Assembly (NCBI GenBank): GCA_024234635.1
Contig: JACKNX010000004.1
Span: forward strand, 186,001 to 250,000
DNA length: 64,000 bases
Direction of reading: 5' to 3'
DNA from: Pseudomonadales bacterium
Lineage (GTDB): Bacteria; Pseudomonadota; Gammaproteobacteria; Pseudomonadales; Azotimanducaceae
In this document: piece by piece, positions 44,319 through 52,650 of the stretch
Layout: every line of letters begins with the position of its first letter
Numbering within the stretch: position 1 is the first letter of the stretch
Made by a program: the position numbers and the translations under genes
The notes under the pieces: generated by a model
The model's input: the letters and a program-made list of their open reading frames with translations, nothing else
The model's database searches: none
What the model was told of the DNA's origin: nothing

Positions 44319-45098
44319 TCACCGCCACGCCGCCAGCAACTGACGGGCGGCGACGAGACCCTCCGGCGTGCCGGCATCCACTCCGGGAGTCGCACCGAGC
44401 GGCACTGCGTGTACGCGCAGCCCCACCGCAATAGCCGCCTGGATGACGTCGCCGACAAACAACTCCTCGCGGCCCAGTGTCGCGCGGCAGCGCGTCTGCC
44501 AATCGACATCCGCCATTCGCTCATGCAGGAAGTGGGTGAAGGCCGGTCGCCATGCGGCCAGCACCCAGGTCATGGGGCGCGCTTCGGCGCAGGGTGACTT
44601 GATGCGCAGGCCCTGCACACGGTCACCGTCGCAAACAACCACGTCGACGCGTTCCGGGTCATTCGTCGGCAACAGCCCGAGCACCACGTCGATGTCAGCG
44701 TCGGCGAGTGGTGCGAGCAGCGCCGCGACCGGGGCGGTTGCCCGGAAAACGATATCCGGGAAGCCGAGCAGGCAGATCTGCCCGTCAAGGAATGCGTGGG
44801 CGGCATCCAGCGTAAAAGGCGTCCCGGCCGTCGGCGGAACCACCATCCAGGCCAGCGAGAGCCCGCGTGACGCGCCGTCGCCGAGCGTCTGCAGCAGATC
44901 CCATTTGCCCTGCCGGGTGACGATCAGGGCCCGCCGCACGCCACCGGCCGTCAGGTGGCCGAGCAGACAATCGATCAGACGCGCACCGGCAGGGTCGTCG
45001 AGGGGATAGATCTCCTTGCTGCCAGCGCCGCCGAAGCGCGTGCCGAAGCCCGCCGCCGGAATGACGGCGAGCACCTCTGGCGCGGACGGTGCGCCCAC
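44319..45098 (-). CDS. Sugar-nucleotide nucleotidyltransferase (NTP_transferase fold)
   Basis: 259-residue GT-A-fold nucleotidyltransferase. The N-terminal loop VIPAAGFGTRFGGAGSKEIYPL is the NTP/Mg2+ motif (GxGTRx-n-PK variant, with KE in place of PK). GFPDIVF (~residue 112) occupies the acidic metal-binding strand position, and the short C-terminus has no hexapeptide repeat. It resembles glucose-1-phosphate thymidylyl/uridylyltransferases but is shorter. It follows the acyl-CoA synthetase gene by four bases. Sugar substrate unknown. Confidence 0.8.
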   Translation of the reverse strand: MGAPSAPEVLAVIPAAGFGTRFGGAGSKEIYPLDDPAGARLIDCLLGHLTAGGVRRALIVTRQGKWDLLQTLGDGASRGLSLAWMVVPPTAGTPFTLDAAHAFLDGQICLLGFPDIVFRATAPVAALLAPLADADIDVVLGLLPTNDPERVDVVVCDGDRVQGLRIKSPCAEARPMTWVLAAWRPAFTHFLHERMADVDWQTRCRATLGREELFVGDVIQAAIAVGLRVHAVPLGATPGVDAGTPEGLVAARQLLAAWR

Positions 45099-45102
45099 CG
45101 GG

Positions 45103-46629
45103 TTACTTGCCAGCCGCTTTCCAGTACTCGTCCCGCAGCAGCCGCTTGTAGAGCTTGCCGGTGGGATGTCGCGGCAGGTCCGGACGGAAGTCGACCGTGC
45201 GCGGACACTTGATGTGCGACAGATGCTCGCGGCAGAAATCGATCAGCTCCATCGCCAGTTCCGGACCGGCCTGATCCATGTCGCGTGGCTGCACCACCGC
45301 TTTCACTTCCTCGCCGAAATCCGGATTCGGTACGCCGAATACCGCCACGTCCATTACCGCCGGATGCGTGATCAGCACGTTTTCCGCTTCCTGCGGATAG
45401 ATGTTCACGCCACCCGAAATGATCATGAAGTGCTTGCGATCGGTAAGGTAGAGATAACCCTCCTCGTCCAGGTACCCGACGTCGCCGAGTGTGCTCCAGC
45501 CCTTCGGGTGCCGGGAACCGGCGGTCTTTTCCGGATCCTTGTAGTACTCGAAGACGCCGCCGCCGCCGAAATAGATGGTGCCCGACTCCCCTGTCGGCAC
45601 CTCGTTGCCGTCGTCGTCGCAGACGTGCAGTTCGCAGTTGAGCGGCCGGCCCACGGAGCCTTTATGGGTGAGCCAGTCCTGGGAATTGATCTGCACGAAG
45701 CCGTTGCCCTCGGTACCGGCGTAATACTCGTAGAGCACCGGACCCCACCAGGCGATCATTTCCTCCTTCACCGGTATCGGACACGGCGCCGCGGCGTGAA
45801 TGGCGCAACGCAGGCTGGAGACGTCGTATTTCGTGCGCACCGACGGATCGAGTTTCAGCATGCGCACGAACATTGTCGGCACCCACTGGCTGTGCGTCAC
45901 CCGGTAGCGTTCGATGGCCGCCAGCGCAGCTTCCGCCTCGAAATGGGCCATCACCACCACCTGCGTGCCGTTACGCAGGCAGGCCATGGTGAAGTTGAGC
46001 GGCGCGGAATGGTACAGCGGTGCCGGCGACAGGTAGATCGACGTCTTGTCCATGCCGTACAGCATGCCGAACAGGTTGGGACCGTCCGCGCCATAGGGCG
46101 TCTCGACGAGTGCCCGGCTGATTCCCTTGGGATAACCCGTCGTGCCTGACGAATAGAGCATGGATGCGCCTTCCGCCTGGTCAGCAATCGGCGTTTCCGG
46201 CATACCGGCAATGGCGTCTTCCCAGGCGTTGTAGCCGGCGATGGTGCCGTCCAGCATGTAGAAGTGCCGCACGCCCGGCGTGCGGCCGATGAGTTTCTCC
46301 ACCACGTCTCGTCGCGGCAGCGAAGAAATGAACAGCTTCGACTCGCTGTTGTTGACGATGTACTCCACCTCCTCATGCTGCAACCGCCAGCTGATCGCGG
46401 TGTAGTACAGGCCGGAGCGCTGCGCCGCCCAGGCGATCTGGAAGAAGCGCGGGTGGTTCTCCAGCATGATGGCGATGTGATCGCCCCGTTTCAGACCCAG
46501 TGACCGGAACAGGTGCGCCCCCCGATTGGCCGCGCGCTCCAGCTGGTCAAAGGTGACGGCTTCGCCCGTTTCGGCCATGACATAGGCGATGCGCTCGGGG
46601 GTCTCGGCCGCAAAAATTCCCGGATGCAT
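45103..46629 (-). CDS. AMP-binding acyl-CoA synthetase
   Basis: 508-residue adenylate-forming enzyme that activates a carboxylic acid as acyl-AMP and then as a CoA thioester. P-loop-like YSSGTTGYPKGISR (~residue 163), YEYYAGTEGNG (~298), STLGDVGYLDEEGYLYLTDRKHFMIISGGVNIYPQEAENVL (~380-425) and the C-terminal catalytic Lys in PTGKLYKRLLRDEYW are all intact. Most like medium/long-chain or steroid/terpenoid-type acid:CoA ligases. With the SDR and enoyl-CoA hydratase it points to catabolism of fatty-acid-like substrates. Follows msrB by four bases. Confidence 0.92.
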   Translation of the reverse strand: MHPGIFAAETPERIAYVMAETGEAVTFDQLERAANRGAHLFRSLGLKRGDHIAIMLENHPRFFQIAWAAQRSGLYYTAISWRLQHEEVEYIVNNSESKLFISSLPRRDVVEKLIGRTPGVRHFYMLDGTIAGYNAWEDAIAGMPETPIADQAEGASMLYSSGTTGYPKGISRALVETPYGADGPNLFGMLYGMDKTSIYLSPAPLYHSAPLNFTMACLRNGTQVVVMAHFEAEAALAAIERYRVTHSQWVPTMFVRMLKLDPSVRTKYDVSSLRCAIHAAAPCPIPVKEEMIAWWGPVLYEYYAGTEGNGFVQINSQDWLTHKGSVGRPLNCELHVCDDDGNEVPTGESGTIYFGGGGVFEYYKDPEKTAGSRHPKGWSTLGDVGYLDEEGYLYLTDRKHFMIISGGVNIYPQEAENVLITHPAVMDVAVFGVPNPDFGEEVKAVVQPRDMDQAGPELAMELIDFCREHLSHIKCPRTVDFRPDLPRHPTGKLYKRLLRDEYWKAAGK

Positions 46630-46633
46630 GCGG

Positions 46634-47077
46634 TCATTCCTCCCGCGCGTCGAGATTGAGGGACGCGGAATTCATGCAATAGCGCAGGCCGGTGGGATTG
46701 GGACCGTCCGGAAACACGTGTCCCAGGTGCGCATCGCACGCGGCACACACCACTTCCACCCGGCGCATGCCATAGCTGAGATCCTCCTTCATGGCCACCG
46801 CGTCCTCGCTCACCGGTTGCCAGAAGCTGGGCCAGCCGGTGCCGGAGTCGTATTTGGTGTCAGAGTCGAACAGTGGCGTGCCGCAGCACTTGCAGCGATA
46901 CAGCCCCGGTGTCTTGCTGTCCCAGTACAACCCCGTGAAGGCGCGCTCGGTCGCTGAGCACCGTGTCACTTCATACTCCTCCGCGGACAACAGCTGCCGC
47001 CACTCCGCCTCGCTTCGCGCGACCTTGCCGGCCGTTGCTCCGTCACTCTTCTGATCGCCGTCAGATACCTTCGCCAT
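46634..47077 (-). CDS. msrB: Peptide-methionine (R)-S-oxide reductase MsrB
   Basis: 147-residue repair enzyme for oxidised methionine. The zinc cysteines are in RCKCCGTPLF and VVCAACDAHLGHVF, and the catalytic cysteine in RYCMNSASLNL; GTGWPSFWQP is also diagnostic. Start at ATG 47077 with AGGA five bases upstream; the open frame extends to 47356 without family similarity. The catalytic residue is an ordinary Cys, in contrast to the selenocysteine-type gene elsewhere in the window. Divergent from alaA. Confidence 0.96.
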   Translation of the reverse strand: MAKVSDGDQKSDGATAGKVARSEAEWRQLLSAEEYEVTRCSATERAFTGLYWDSKTPGLYRCKCCGTPLFDSDTKYDSGTGWPSFWQPVSEDAVAMKEDLSYGMRRVEVVCAACDAHLGHVFPDGPNPTGLRYCMNSASLNLDAREE

Positions 47078-47134
47078 GACCGTCCTGCTACTATTCAACA
47101 CAATTGCCGCCATCTTAAGCCGAGCCTTCCAGCC

Positions 47135-48391
47135 ATGGAAACCAAGCGCCAGACGATCACTTCCCTGCCGCGCCAGCCGCGTGTCTTCACCAAGTCGCAC
47201 AAGCTGGACAACGTCTGCTACGAAATCCGCGGGCCGGTGCTCAAGGAAGCGCAGCGGATGGAGGAGGAAGGCCATCGGATCATCAAGCTGAATATCGGCA
47301 ATCCGGCGCCATTCGGGTTCGAAGCACCCGAAGAAATCCTGCGCGACGTCATACACAACCTGCCCACCGCCCAGGGGTACTGCGATTCGAAAGGCCTGTA
47401 TTCAGCCCGCAAGGCGGTCATGCAGTACTGCCAGCAGATCGGCATCCGGGGTGTCGACATCGAGGACATCTATATCGGCAACGGCGTTTCCGAACTGGTG
47501 ACGATGTCGCTGCAGGGGCTTCTGAACAATGGCGACGAAGTCCTCATTCCCGCGCCGGATTACCCGCTGTGGACCGCCGCGACGACACTCAGCGGCGGAA
47601 TCCCCCGCCACTACCTGTGTGATGAAGGCACCAACTGGCAGCCGGACCTCGACCACCTGCGCTCGCTGATCACGCCGCGCACCAAGGCGATGGTGATCAT
47701 CAATCCGAACAATCCGACCGGCGCGGTGTACGAGACCGCCATGCTGAAAGCGATGCTGGAGATTGCCCGGGAGCACGACCTGGTGGTCCTGGCGGACGAG
47801 ATCTACGACAAGATCATTTACGGCAACGCCGTAACCACCGCCGTGGGAAGCCTGGCGGACGACCTGCTCATCCTGACGCTGAACGGCCTCTCCAAGGCCT
47901 ATCGCGTCGCCGGGTTCCGCACCGGCTGGCTGGTCGTGAGCGGCGCCAAGGAGCGGGCACAGGACTATATCGAAGGTCTCAATATCCTCTCCAGCATGCG
48001 TCTGTGCAGCAACGTACCCACCCAGCACGCCGTGCAGACGGCGCTTGGCGGCTACCAGAGCATCAACGAATACCTCGTGCCCGGCGGTCGCCTTTACGAA
48101 CAGCGCGAACTGGCCTGGCGTCTGCTCAATCAGATCGACGGCGTGAGCTGCGTGAAGCCGGAAGGTGCGCTCTACATGTTTCCCCGGCTGGATGTCAAAA
48201 AGTTCAATATCACGGACGATGAGCGCTTCGTGTACGACCTGCTGCAGGCAGAGAAGGTGCTGGTTGTTCAGGGCACCGGTTTCAACCACCCGCGACCGGA
48301 CCACTTCCGCGTTGTGTTTCTGCCCCGGGTCGAAGACCTGGAAGACGCCATCGGGCGTATCGAGCGGTTCCTCTCGCGCTACCGGCAGTGA
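47135..48391 (+). CDS. alaA: Alanine transaminase AlaA-like pyridoxal-phosphate aminotransferase
   Basis: 418-residue class I aminotransferase. N-terminal KSHKLDNVCYEIRGPVLKEAQRMEEEGHRIIKLNIGNPAPFGF and the PLP lysine in LTLNGLSKAYRVAGFRTGWLV are those of AlaA (E. coli YfbQ), which makes alanine from pyruvate and glutamate. NPNNPTGAVY, ADEIYDKI and PEGALYMFPRLD are also typical. It is a little longer at the N-terminus than the ~405-residue E. coli protein. The next gene starts at the overlapping GTGA of its stop. Confidence 0.95.
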   Translation: METKRQTITSLPRQPRVFTKSHKLDNVCYEIRGPVLKEAQRMEEEGHRIIKLNIGNPAPFGFEAPEEILRDVIHNLPTAQGYCDSKGLYSARKAVMQYCQQIGIRGVDIEDIYIGNGVSELVTMSLQGLLNNGDEVLIPAPDYPLWTAATTLSGGIPRHYLCDEGTNWQPDLDHLRSLITPRTKAMVIINPNNPTGAVYETAMLKAMLEIAREHDLVVLADEIYDKIIYGNAVTTAVGSLADDLLILTLNGLSKAYRVAGFRTGWLVVSGAKERAQDYIEGLNILSSMRLCSNVPTQHAVQTALGGYQSINEYLVPGGRLYEQRELAWRLLNQIDGVSCVKPEGALYMFPRLDVKKFNITDDERFVYDLLQAEKVLVVQGTGFNHPRPDHFRVVFLPRVEDLEDAIGRIERFLSRYRQ

Positions 48392-48858
48392 CGCTCAATC
48401 TCGACGACTTCTGTCGCGACGTCGCCCGGGCGCTGATCATCCTGGCGGCCGTGTTTCCGCGCCCACGCGACCTGTTCGTGGAGGACGTCTACGCCGCCGA
48501 GGACACTGACGAATTCGGCCTGCACAGTGACCGTTACCTCGCCTGTTTCAACGCGCTGGTGTGGCTGCGGGAAGAAGGCTTCATCCGCTATACCGATACG
48601 CTGCGCAATGACGCCGTGGAGCAGGCGGTATTGACGGGGCGTTGTCTGTCGACACTGATTTTTCCACGCGGTCTGGCCGGCGCGTCGGCCAGCATCGCGG
48701 TGGACGAAAACACCCGCCTGCGCGAGTTGCGCGCCGCATTGCAGGAAGGCTCCTCCACCGCGCTGCGGCTGGCAGTGATGGCCGTGGTGGGTGAGGTGGT
48801 GGGCCGCGTACCGCACCCGCCTGCCGCTGGAACGTCCGCGCCCGAAGCGGTTGTCTGA
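48388..48858 (+). CDS. Hypothetical protein downstream of alaA
   Basis: 156-residue protein of a family I do not recognise. GTG start overlaps the alaA stop by four bases, so it is very likely translated with it. Notable segments: FPRPRDLFVEDVYAAEDTDEFGLHSDRYLACFNALVWLREEGFIRYTDT, which looks like a folded alpha/beta domain, and a C-terminal Ala/Gly-rich, Pro-rich tail. No signal peptide or membrane helix is evident. It converges with the AcoX-like gene (10 bases between stops). Function unknown. Confidence 0.7.
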   Translation: MTLNLDDFCRDVARALIILAAVFPRPRDLFVEDVYAAEDTDEFGLHSDRYLACFNALVWLREEGFIRYTDTLRNDAVEQAVLTGRCLSTLIFPRGLAGASASIAVDENTRLRELRAALQEGSSTALRLAVMAVVGEVVGRVPHPPAAGTSAPEAVV

Positions 48859-48868
48859 GCGTCCGGGC

Positions 48869-49990
48869 TCAGGCCGCTTCGACCCGGTACAACAGCCGAT
48901 CGTCGTACCCGCAGAGTACTTCGCGCACGCCCGCAAGCTGCGCATCGAGCGCAACGTCACCCGTATCCACCCTCAGCGGCCGACCGTCCAGCCCATGCAG
49001 CTTGGCACGCGTGGCCAGTATGAGGAGATCGTCCGGCAGCACCAGACGGCGCAGAAACGCCGGAGAAAACTGCTGGTTGCCGCGCCCGAACAGAAAACCC
49101 TGCGCGGCCCCGAAGCTGACGACTACGAGCGGACGCGAATCAAGCGCAAGCAGGTCCGCGGCCGTCACATCCAGTCGCCAGGCACCGTCGGCTCCCCGCA
49201 CGTCCACACCCAGCAGCGTGCCGACAATGCCAAGTCGCTCCTTGAGCGCCAGCAGCGTGCCGCCCGCACCCAACGCCAGCGGACGGCCGGGGTTTGCCTC
49301 GAGGATCGCCAGTACGCCCTGCACGATCTCCTCGCGCGCCAGGCCCGCGTCTTCGCGACCGCCAATCTTGGTCTGCTGCACGAAACCACCGGCCCGGGGA
49401 ATGCGCATCTCAGCGTACCAGCGGCTCGATGCCTCCCCGCGTCGCGCCGCGGCTTCATCAACATCCCGCACCTCGGCATCAACGGCTTCCATGAGCTGGC
49501 CCGATGCCAGGCCGTTGAGGAGTTCGGCGGCATTGCGCGGAGACGTCGCGAAGACGCCCGAGTGCATCTTTACCCCGGCCGGAATACCGACCACGGTCAC
49601 CTGCGTGCCAACTACCGCGGCGATGTCACGGGCAGTGCCATCGCCGCCGGCAAACACGAGCACGGAAACGCCCGCGGTCAGCAACGCGCGGGCCAGGCGT
49701 CTGGTGTCCTCCGCGCTGGTGGTCGCCTGAGGCCTGTCCACGCACTGCCAGTCGACACCTGCATCGGCAAGCAGCGCTCCGCCCATGGCGCCGGCAGCTG
49801 CATACCAGGCCACCTGGGCCAGCGTCTCGGCTGAGAGGCCGCTGAGCATCTGCGCCACCCGTTCACCCGCGCGAGGCACCGCTCCCCGTCGAAACGCCTC
49901 CGCGACAATTCCGACACCATCGGAACCCTTGAGCGCAACCGGTCCGCCCACGCCAGCCACGGGATTGACGATCAGGCCGACCTTCACCAT
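48869..49990 (-). CDS. ATP-NAD kinase family protein, AcoX-like
   Basis: 373-residue protein of the NAD kinase-like superfamily, beginning KVGLIVNPVAGVGGPVALKGSDG. It carries VLVFAGGDGTARDIAAVVG, the GGDGT motif that binds ATP/NAD in NAD kinases (~residue 115), and GIPAGVKMHSGVFATSP. Members are annotated as AcoX in acetoin catabolism loci, but no acetoin genes are near. The start overlaps the stop of the FAD oxidoreductase by seven bases, last gene of the overlapping five-gene operon. Substrate uncertain. Confidence 0.88.
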   Translation of the reverse strand: MVKVGLIVNPVAGVGGPVALKGSDGVGIVAEAFRRGAVPRAGERVAQMLSGLSAETLAQVAWYAAAGAMGGALLADAGVDWQCVDRPQATTSAEDTRRLARALLTAGVSVLVFAGGDGTARDIAAVVGTQVTVVGIPAGVKMHSGVFATSPRNAAELLNGLASGQLMEAVDAEVRDVDEAAARRGEASSRWYAEMRIPRAGGFVQQTKIGGREDAGLAREEIVQGVLAILEANPGRPLALGAGGTLLALKERLGIVGTLLGVDVRGADGAWRLDVTAADLLALDSRPLVVVSFGAAQGFLFGRGNQQFSPAFLRRLVLPDDLLILATRAKLHGLDGRPLRVDTGDVALDAQLAGVREVLCGYDDRLLYRVEAA

Positions 49991-51066
49991 CCGGCCACCA
50001 GTTCGACGACATGCTCGGCGATGGCCAGGGACGAGGTCAGCCCGGGCGATTCGATACCAAACAGGTTGACAAGTCCGTGAACGTCGACGGCGGCTTCGAT
50101 ACGGAAGTCCGCCGCGGGCTCGCCCGGTCCCGTGATCTTCGGCCGAACGCCCGTGTAGCCCGGCTGCAGACGGCTGGTGTCGAGCCCCGGAAAGTACTTG
50201 CGAATGGCGCCGGCAAAAACGTCCCTGGCGGAATCGTCAAAGTGGTAATCGACGCCATCGATCCAGGCAACGTCTGGTCCAAACCGCGCCTGGCCGGCCA
50301 GGTCCAGCGTCACGTGCACACCCAGACCGCCCGGCTCGGGCATCGGATAGACCAGACGATTGAACGGCGAACGGCCGCTGTACGTATAGTAGCGACCACG
50401 CGCGTAGTACGGCGTAGGCGCCATCATGCAGGTCGAGGCAAGCGCCGGCGCCGACAATCCCGCACAGTTGATCACCGTGCGCGCGCGTAGCGTCATCGAT
50501 TCTGCAACGACATCCACGCCGTCCGCCTGGGGCGCCAGCTTCTCAACCGGCGTATTCAGCGCCACCATGCCACCGGCAGCTTCCAGGTCACCCTGCAGGG
50601 CCAGCATGTAGGCGTGGGAGTCGATGATGCCCGTCGACGCCGACAGCAACCCCGCCACCGCGACCACCTGCGGCTCCATCGCCTTTACCTCCGCGCCGGT
50701 CAGCGGACGCAGATCGCCAGCGCCATTGATGGCCGCCTGCTGGCGGTATTTCTCCAGTTCCGAACGCTGCGCATCGTCAACCGCCACCAGCACCTTGCCG
50801 CAGCGTCGGTGCGGCACACCCCGCGTCGCCAGGTACTCATACAGCAGTTCCTTGCCGCGCACGCAGAGTCGGGCACGCAGGGATCCCGTGGGGTAATAAA
50901 TGCCTGCATGAATCACTTCGGAATTACGCGCGCTGGTTTCCGTACCGATGGCGTCATGGCGTTCCAGCACCAACACGTCCCTTCCGGCCAGGGCGAGCGC
51001 ACGCGCTACGGCCAGTCCAACCACGCCAGCGCCGATGACAACCGTATCAACGCGTTCCGTGCTCAT
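49984..51066 (-). CDS. FAD-dependent oxidoreductase, L-2-hydroxyglutarate oxidase-like (DAO family)
   Basis: 360-residue flavoprotein of the DAO superfamily. Dinucleotide motif VVIGAGVVGLAVARALALAGRDVLVLE (~residues 9-35), then ETSARNSEVIHAGIYYPTGSLRARLCVRGKELLYEY, the diagnostic stretch of L-2-hydroxyglutarate dehydrogenase relatives, and near the C-terminus YTGVRPKI...LVNLFGIESPGLTSSLAIAEHVVELV. Start at ATG 51066, overlapping the epmC stop (ATGA); the frame open upstream is rejected. The likely substrate is a 2-hydroxy acid, but this is unproven. Confidence 0.9.
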   Translation of the reverse strand: MSTERVDTVVIGAGVVGLAVARALALAGRDVLVLERHDAIGTETSARNSEVIHAGIYYPTGSLRARLCVRGKELLYEYLATRGVPHRRCGKVLVAVDDAQRSELEKYRQQAAINGAGDLRPLTGAEVKAMEPQVVAVAGLLSASTGIIDSHAYMLALQGDLEAAGGMVALNTPVEKLAPQADGVDVVAESMTLRARTVINCAGLSAPALASTCMMAPTPYYARGRYYTYSGRSPFNRLVYPMPEPGGLGVHVTLDLAGQARFGPDVAWIDGVDYHFDDSARDVFAGAIRKYFPGLDTSRLQPGYTGVRPKITGPGEPAADFRIEAAVDVHGLVNLFGIESPGLTSSLAIAEHVVELVAGW

Positions 51067-51563
51067 TGCCAGTCTCCTTTCCGCAGCGCGTCGACGAATC
51101 GGGCGGCCCTGGGCGGCAGCCCTCGTGCCTCCCACACAGTCGCCTGGGCGGCAACCGCCGCGTTGAACTGCTCCCGTATCCCGCTCACCTCGGCATCCAG
51201 ATCGTCCAGGGAGACGCGAAAGGGTAAGCCCGCGGCACGGGCGAGCAGGCTTTCCAGTGCCTGTACCGGCGCTTCCACGGCCAGGAACGCAGCCAGTGCC
51301 CGGGCATCGCGTGGCGGTGGCTCGTACCAGTAGCCGAAATCCGGACGCTGCCGACGCCTGGCGCCCGCAATGCACCAGTGCGCCACTTCGTGCAGGGCGC
51401 TGGCGGCAAAATTCTCCCGGTAACGGATCACCGCGCGATGCGGCGCGGGACTGGGCATGTAATACGGCGCCGCCGCGCCGCCGACCAGCACGACATGTTC
51501 GCTGATGGCAAAGGTTGTATTGAAGCAGCGCGCGACATCGGTATCCGACGGTTGCTCACGCAT
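51063..51563 (-). CDS. epmC: Elongation factor P hydroxylase
   Basis: 166-residue YfcM/EpmC family protein that hydroxylates the modified lysine of EF-P as the last step of its beta-lysylation pathway. The metal-binding HExxH-like motif is ALHEVAHWCIAGARRRQRPDFGYWYEPPPRDARA, matching EpmC closely. The start is ATG 51563, overlapping the cyclotransferase stop by eight bases; the longer frame to 51647 lies in that gene. Its partners epmA, epmB and efp are not in the window. Confidence 0.92.
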   Translation of the reverse strand: MREQPSDTDVARCFNTTFAISEHVVLVGGAAAPYYMPSPAPHRAVIRYRENFAASALHEVAHWCIAGARRRQRPDFGYWYEPPPRDARALAAFLAVEAPVQALESLLARAAGLPFRVSLDDLDAEVSGIREQFNAAVAAQATVWEARGLPPRAARFVDALRKGDWQ

Positions 51564-52023
51564 CGTGCACCTCCAGCGCACGCAGCCGGGCGAGGTAATC
51601 CGGCGAGAGGTAGGGTGCCCCTTCGAGCAGGTGCGCCACGTAGGCACGACTCGGACGCCGGCCGGAATGCCGCACCGCCCGGTTGGCGATGTAGGTCCAG
51701 GCGGCCAGCGGCCCTTCAGCGGTCTGCACCGCGACCACTTCGCGGCTGTAGTTGACCGGGGTGCTTTCGAAACGGTCCATCTTCAGTATTTCCACCTCGG
51801 ACGCCAGTTCGTAGAGCACGCCTTCAACGGTGCTTCCGTGCGCGGGCGCGATATTGGCATGACCGATGTGCGCGTGATCCCGTGCCACCTTGTCGAACAA
51901 CAGCTCATAGGACGGCAACCGCGCCGCCATCACCGCGACGACGACAAGGCCCCTCTCCCGCACCCGCGCCGTATTCATGTTGGAACCGTAGGCGAAATAG
52001 CGGTTCGGTCCGTGCCAGCTCAT
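51556..52023 (-). CDS. Gamma-glutamylcyclotransferase family protein (AIG2-like)
   Basis: 155-residue protein with the family N-terminus RYFAYGSNMNTARVRERG (YGSN loop binds the gamma-glutamyl group) and a mid-chain Glu in VEGVLYELASEVEILKMDRFES that matches the usual catalytic Glu region. It releases 5-oxoproline from gamma-glutamyl compounds, or acts on gamma-glutamylamines. It overlaps tusA by four bases and epmC by eight. Function within this operon is unclear. Confidence 0.87.
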   Translation of the reverse strand: MSWHGPNRYFAYGSNMNTARVRERGLVVVAVMAARLPSYELLFDKVARDHAHIGHANIAPAHGSTVEGVLYELASEVEILKMDRFESTPVNYSREVVAVQTAEGPLAAWTYIANRAVRHSGRRPSRAYVAHLLEGAPYLSPDYLARLRALEVHDA

Positions 52024-52271
52024 CCGCCGCGCTCGATCCAGTATTCAAGTACCGGCGCGACGAGGTTTTCGCGCAGCAGCCTGTGCCCCATGAAACGGCA
52101 CAGGTTGTGGAAGTCCCGCGTCGTCGACGGATCCGTCGCCCGAATGTACAGCACTTCACCTGATGCCATGGCCCGCAGCCGGTTGCGCGCCAGGAGCAAT
52201 GGCTCCGGACACACCAGCCCTTCGGCGTCGAGTGTCTGGTTGACGTGGGGTTCGGTCGGATCGGTGGTCAT
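52020..52271 (-). CDS. tusA: TusA family sulfurtransferase
   Basis: 83-residue SirA/TusA fold. The active Cys is in LDAEGLVCPEPLLLARNRLRAM (CPEP motif, Cys ~residue 20). TusA relays sulfur to tRNA thiolation and other uses. First gene of a five-gene minus-strand run in which each junction overlaps (tusA, cyclotransferase, epmC, FAD oxidoreductase, AcoX-like). Whether this is the main tRNA-thiolation TusA or a paralog cannot be told. Confidence 0.93.
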   Translation of the reverse strand: MTTDPTEPHVNQTLDAEGLVCPEPLLLARNRLRAMASGEVLYIRATDPSTTRDFHNLCRFMGHRLLRENLVAPVLEYWIERGG

Positions 52272-52650
52272 GGCAACGCCTTGTCGCGACTGTCAGCGGC
52301 GGAGGCATCCTACCAGCGTCACGTGGCGTGAAAAGGGGCGGACCTCCGTGTGTGTGTCGGAAATGTGCGGCCTCCAGCATCTGTGCGGCCTTCAGCATCT
52401 GACGACCCTATCGGTCAACGGCACGTCGAGCGGGGCGTCGATGGCATCGCACGTAGCGACGATTATGCCTGCACCGGTTCACGGGCACCGCAACCCATTT
52501 ATCCAGTAGCCGTGTCGTGCCCGGCATCGCTCCCTTACGGCGGCGTGACGTATTGCGCTCGACAGGACCCGCTGTTCTCAGTCAAAGATCCCAAGGCGAA
52601 GTCGACCGGCCGCCTGCAGACCCAGGAGGCGCGGTCGATCTGCACTCAGG
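52272..52650. other. Intergenic region upstream of tusA
   Basis: 379 bases between tusA and the VHL-like gene. No gene is supported. It contains a short tandem repeat (annotated separately). The promoter of the tusA operon is expected on the minus strand at the 52272 side, but I see no good pair of hexamers. No clear terminator for the VHL-like gene was found. Confidence 0.4.
52364..52399. repeat. Tandem 18-base repeat, two copies
   Basis: TGTGCGGCCTCCAGCATC (52364-52381) followed directly by TGTGCGGCCTTCAGCATC (52382-52399), differing at one base. Confidence 0.8.
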
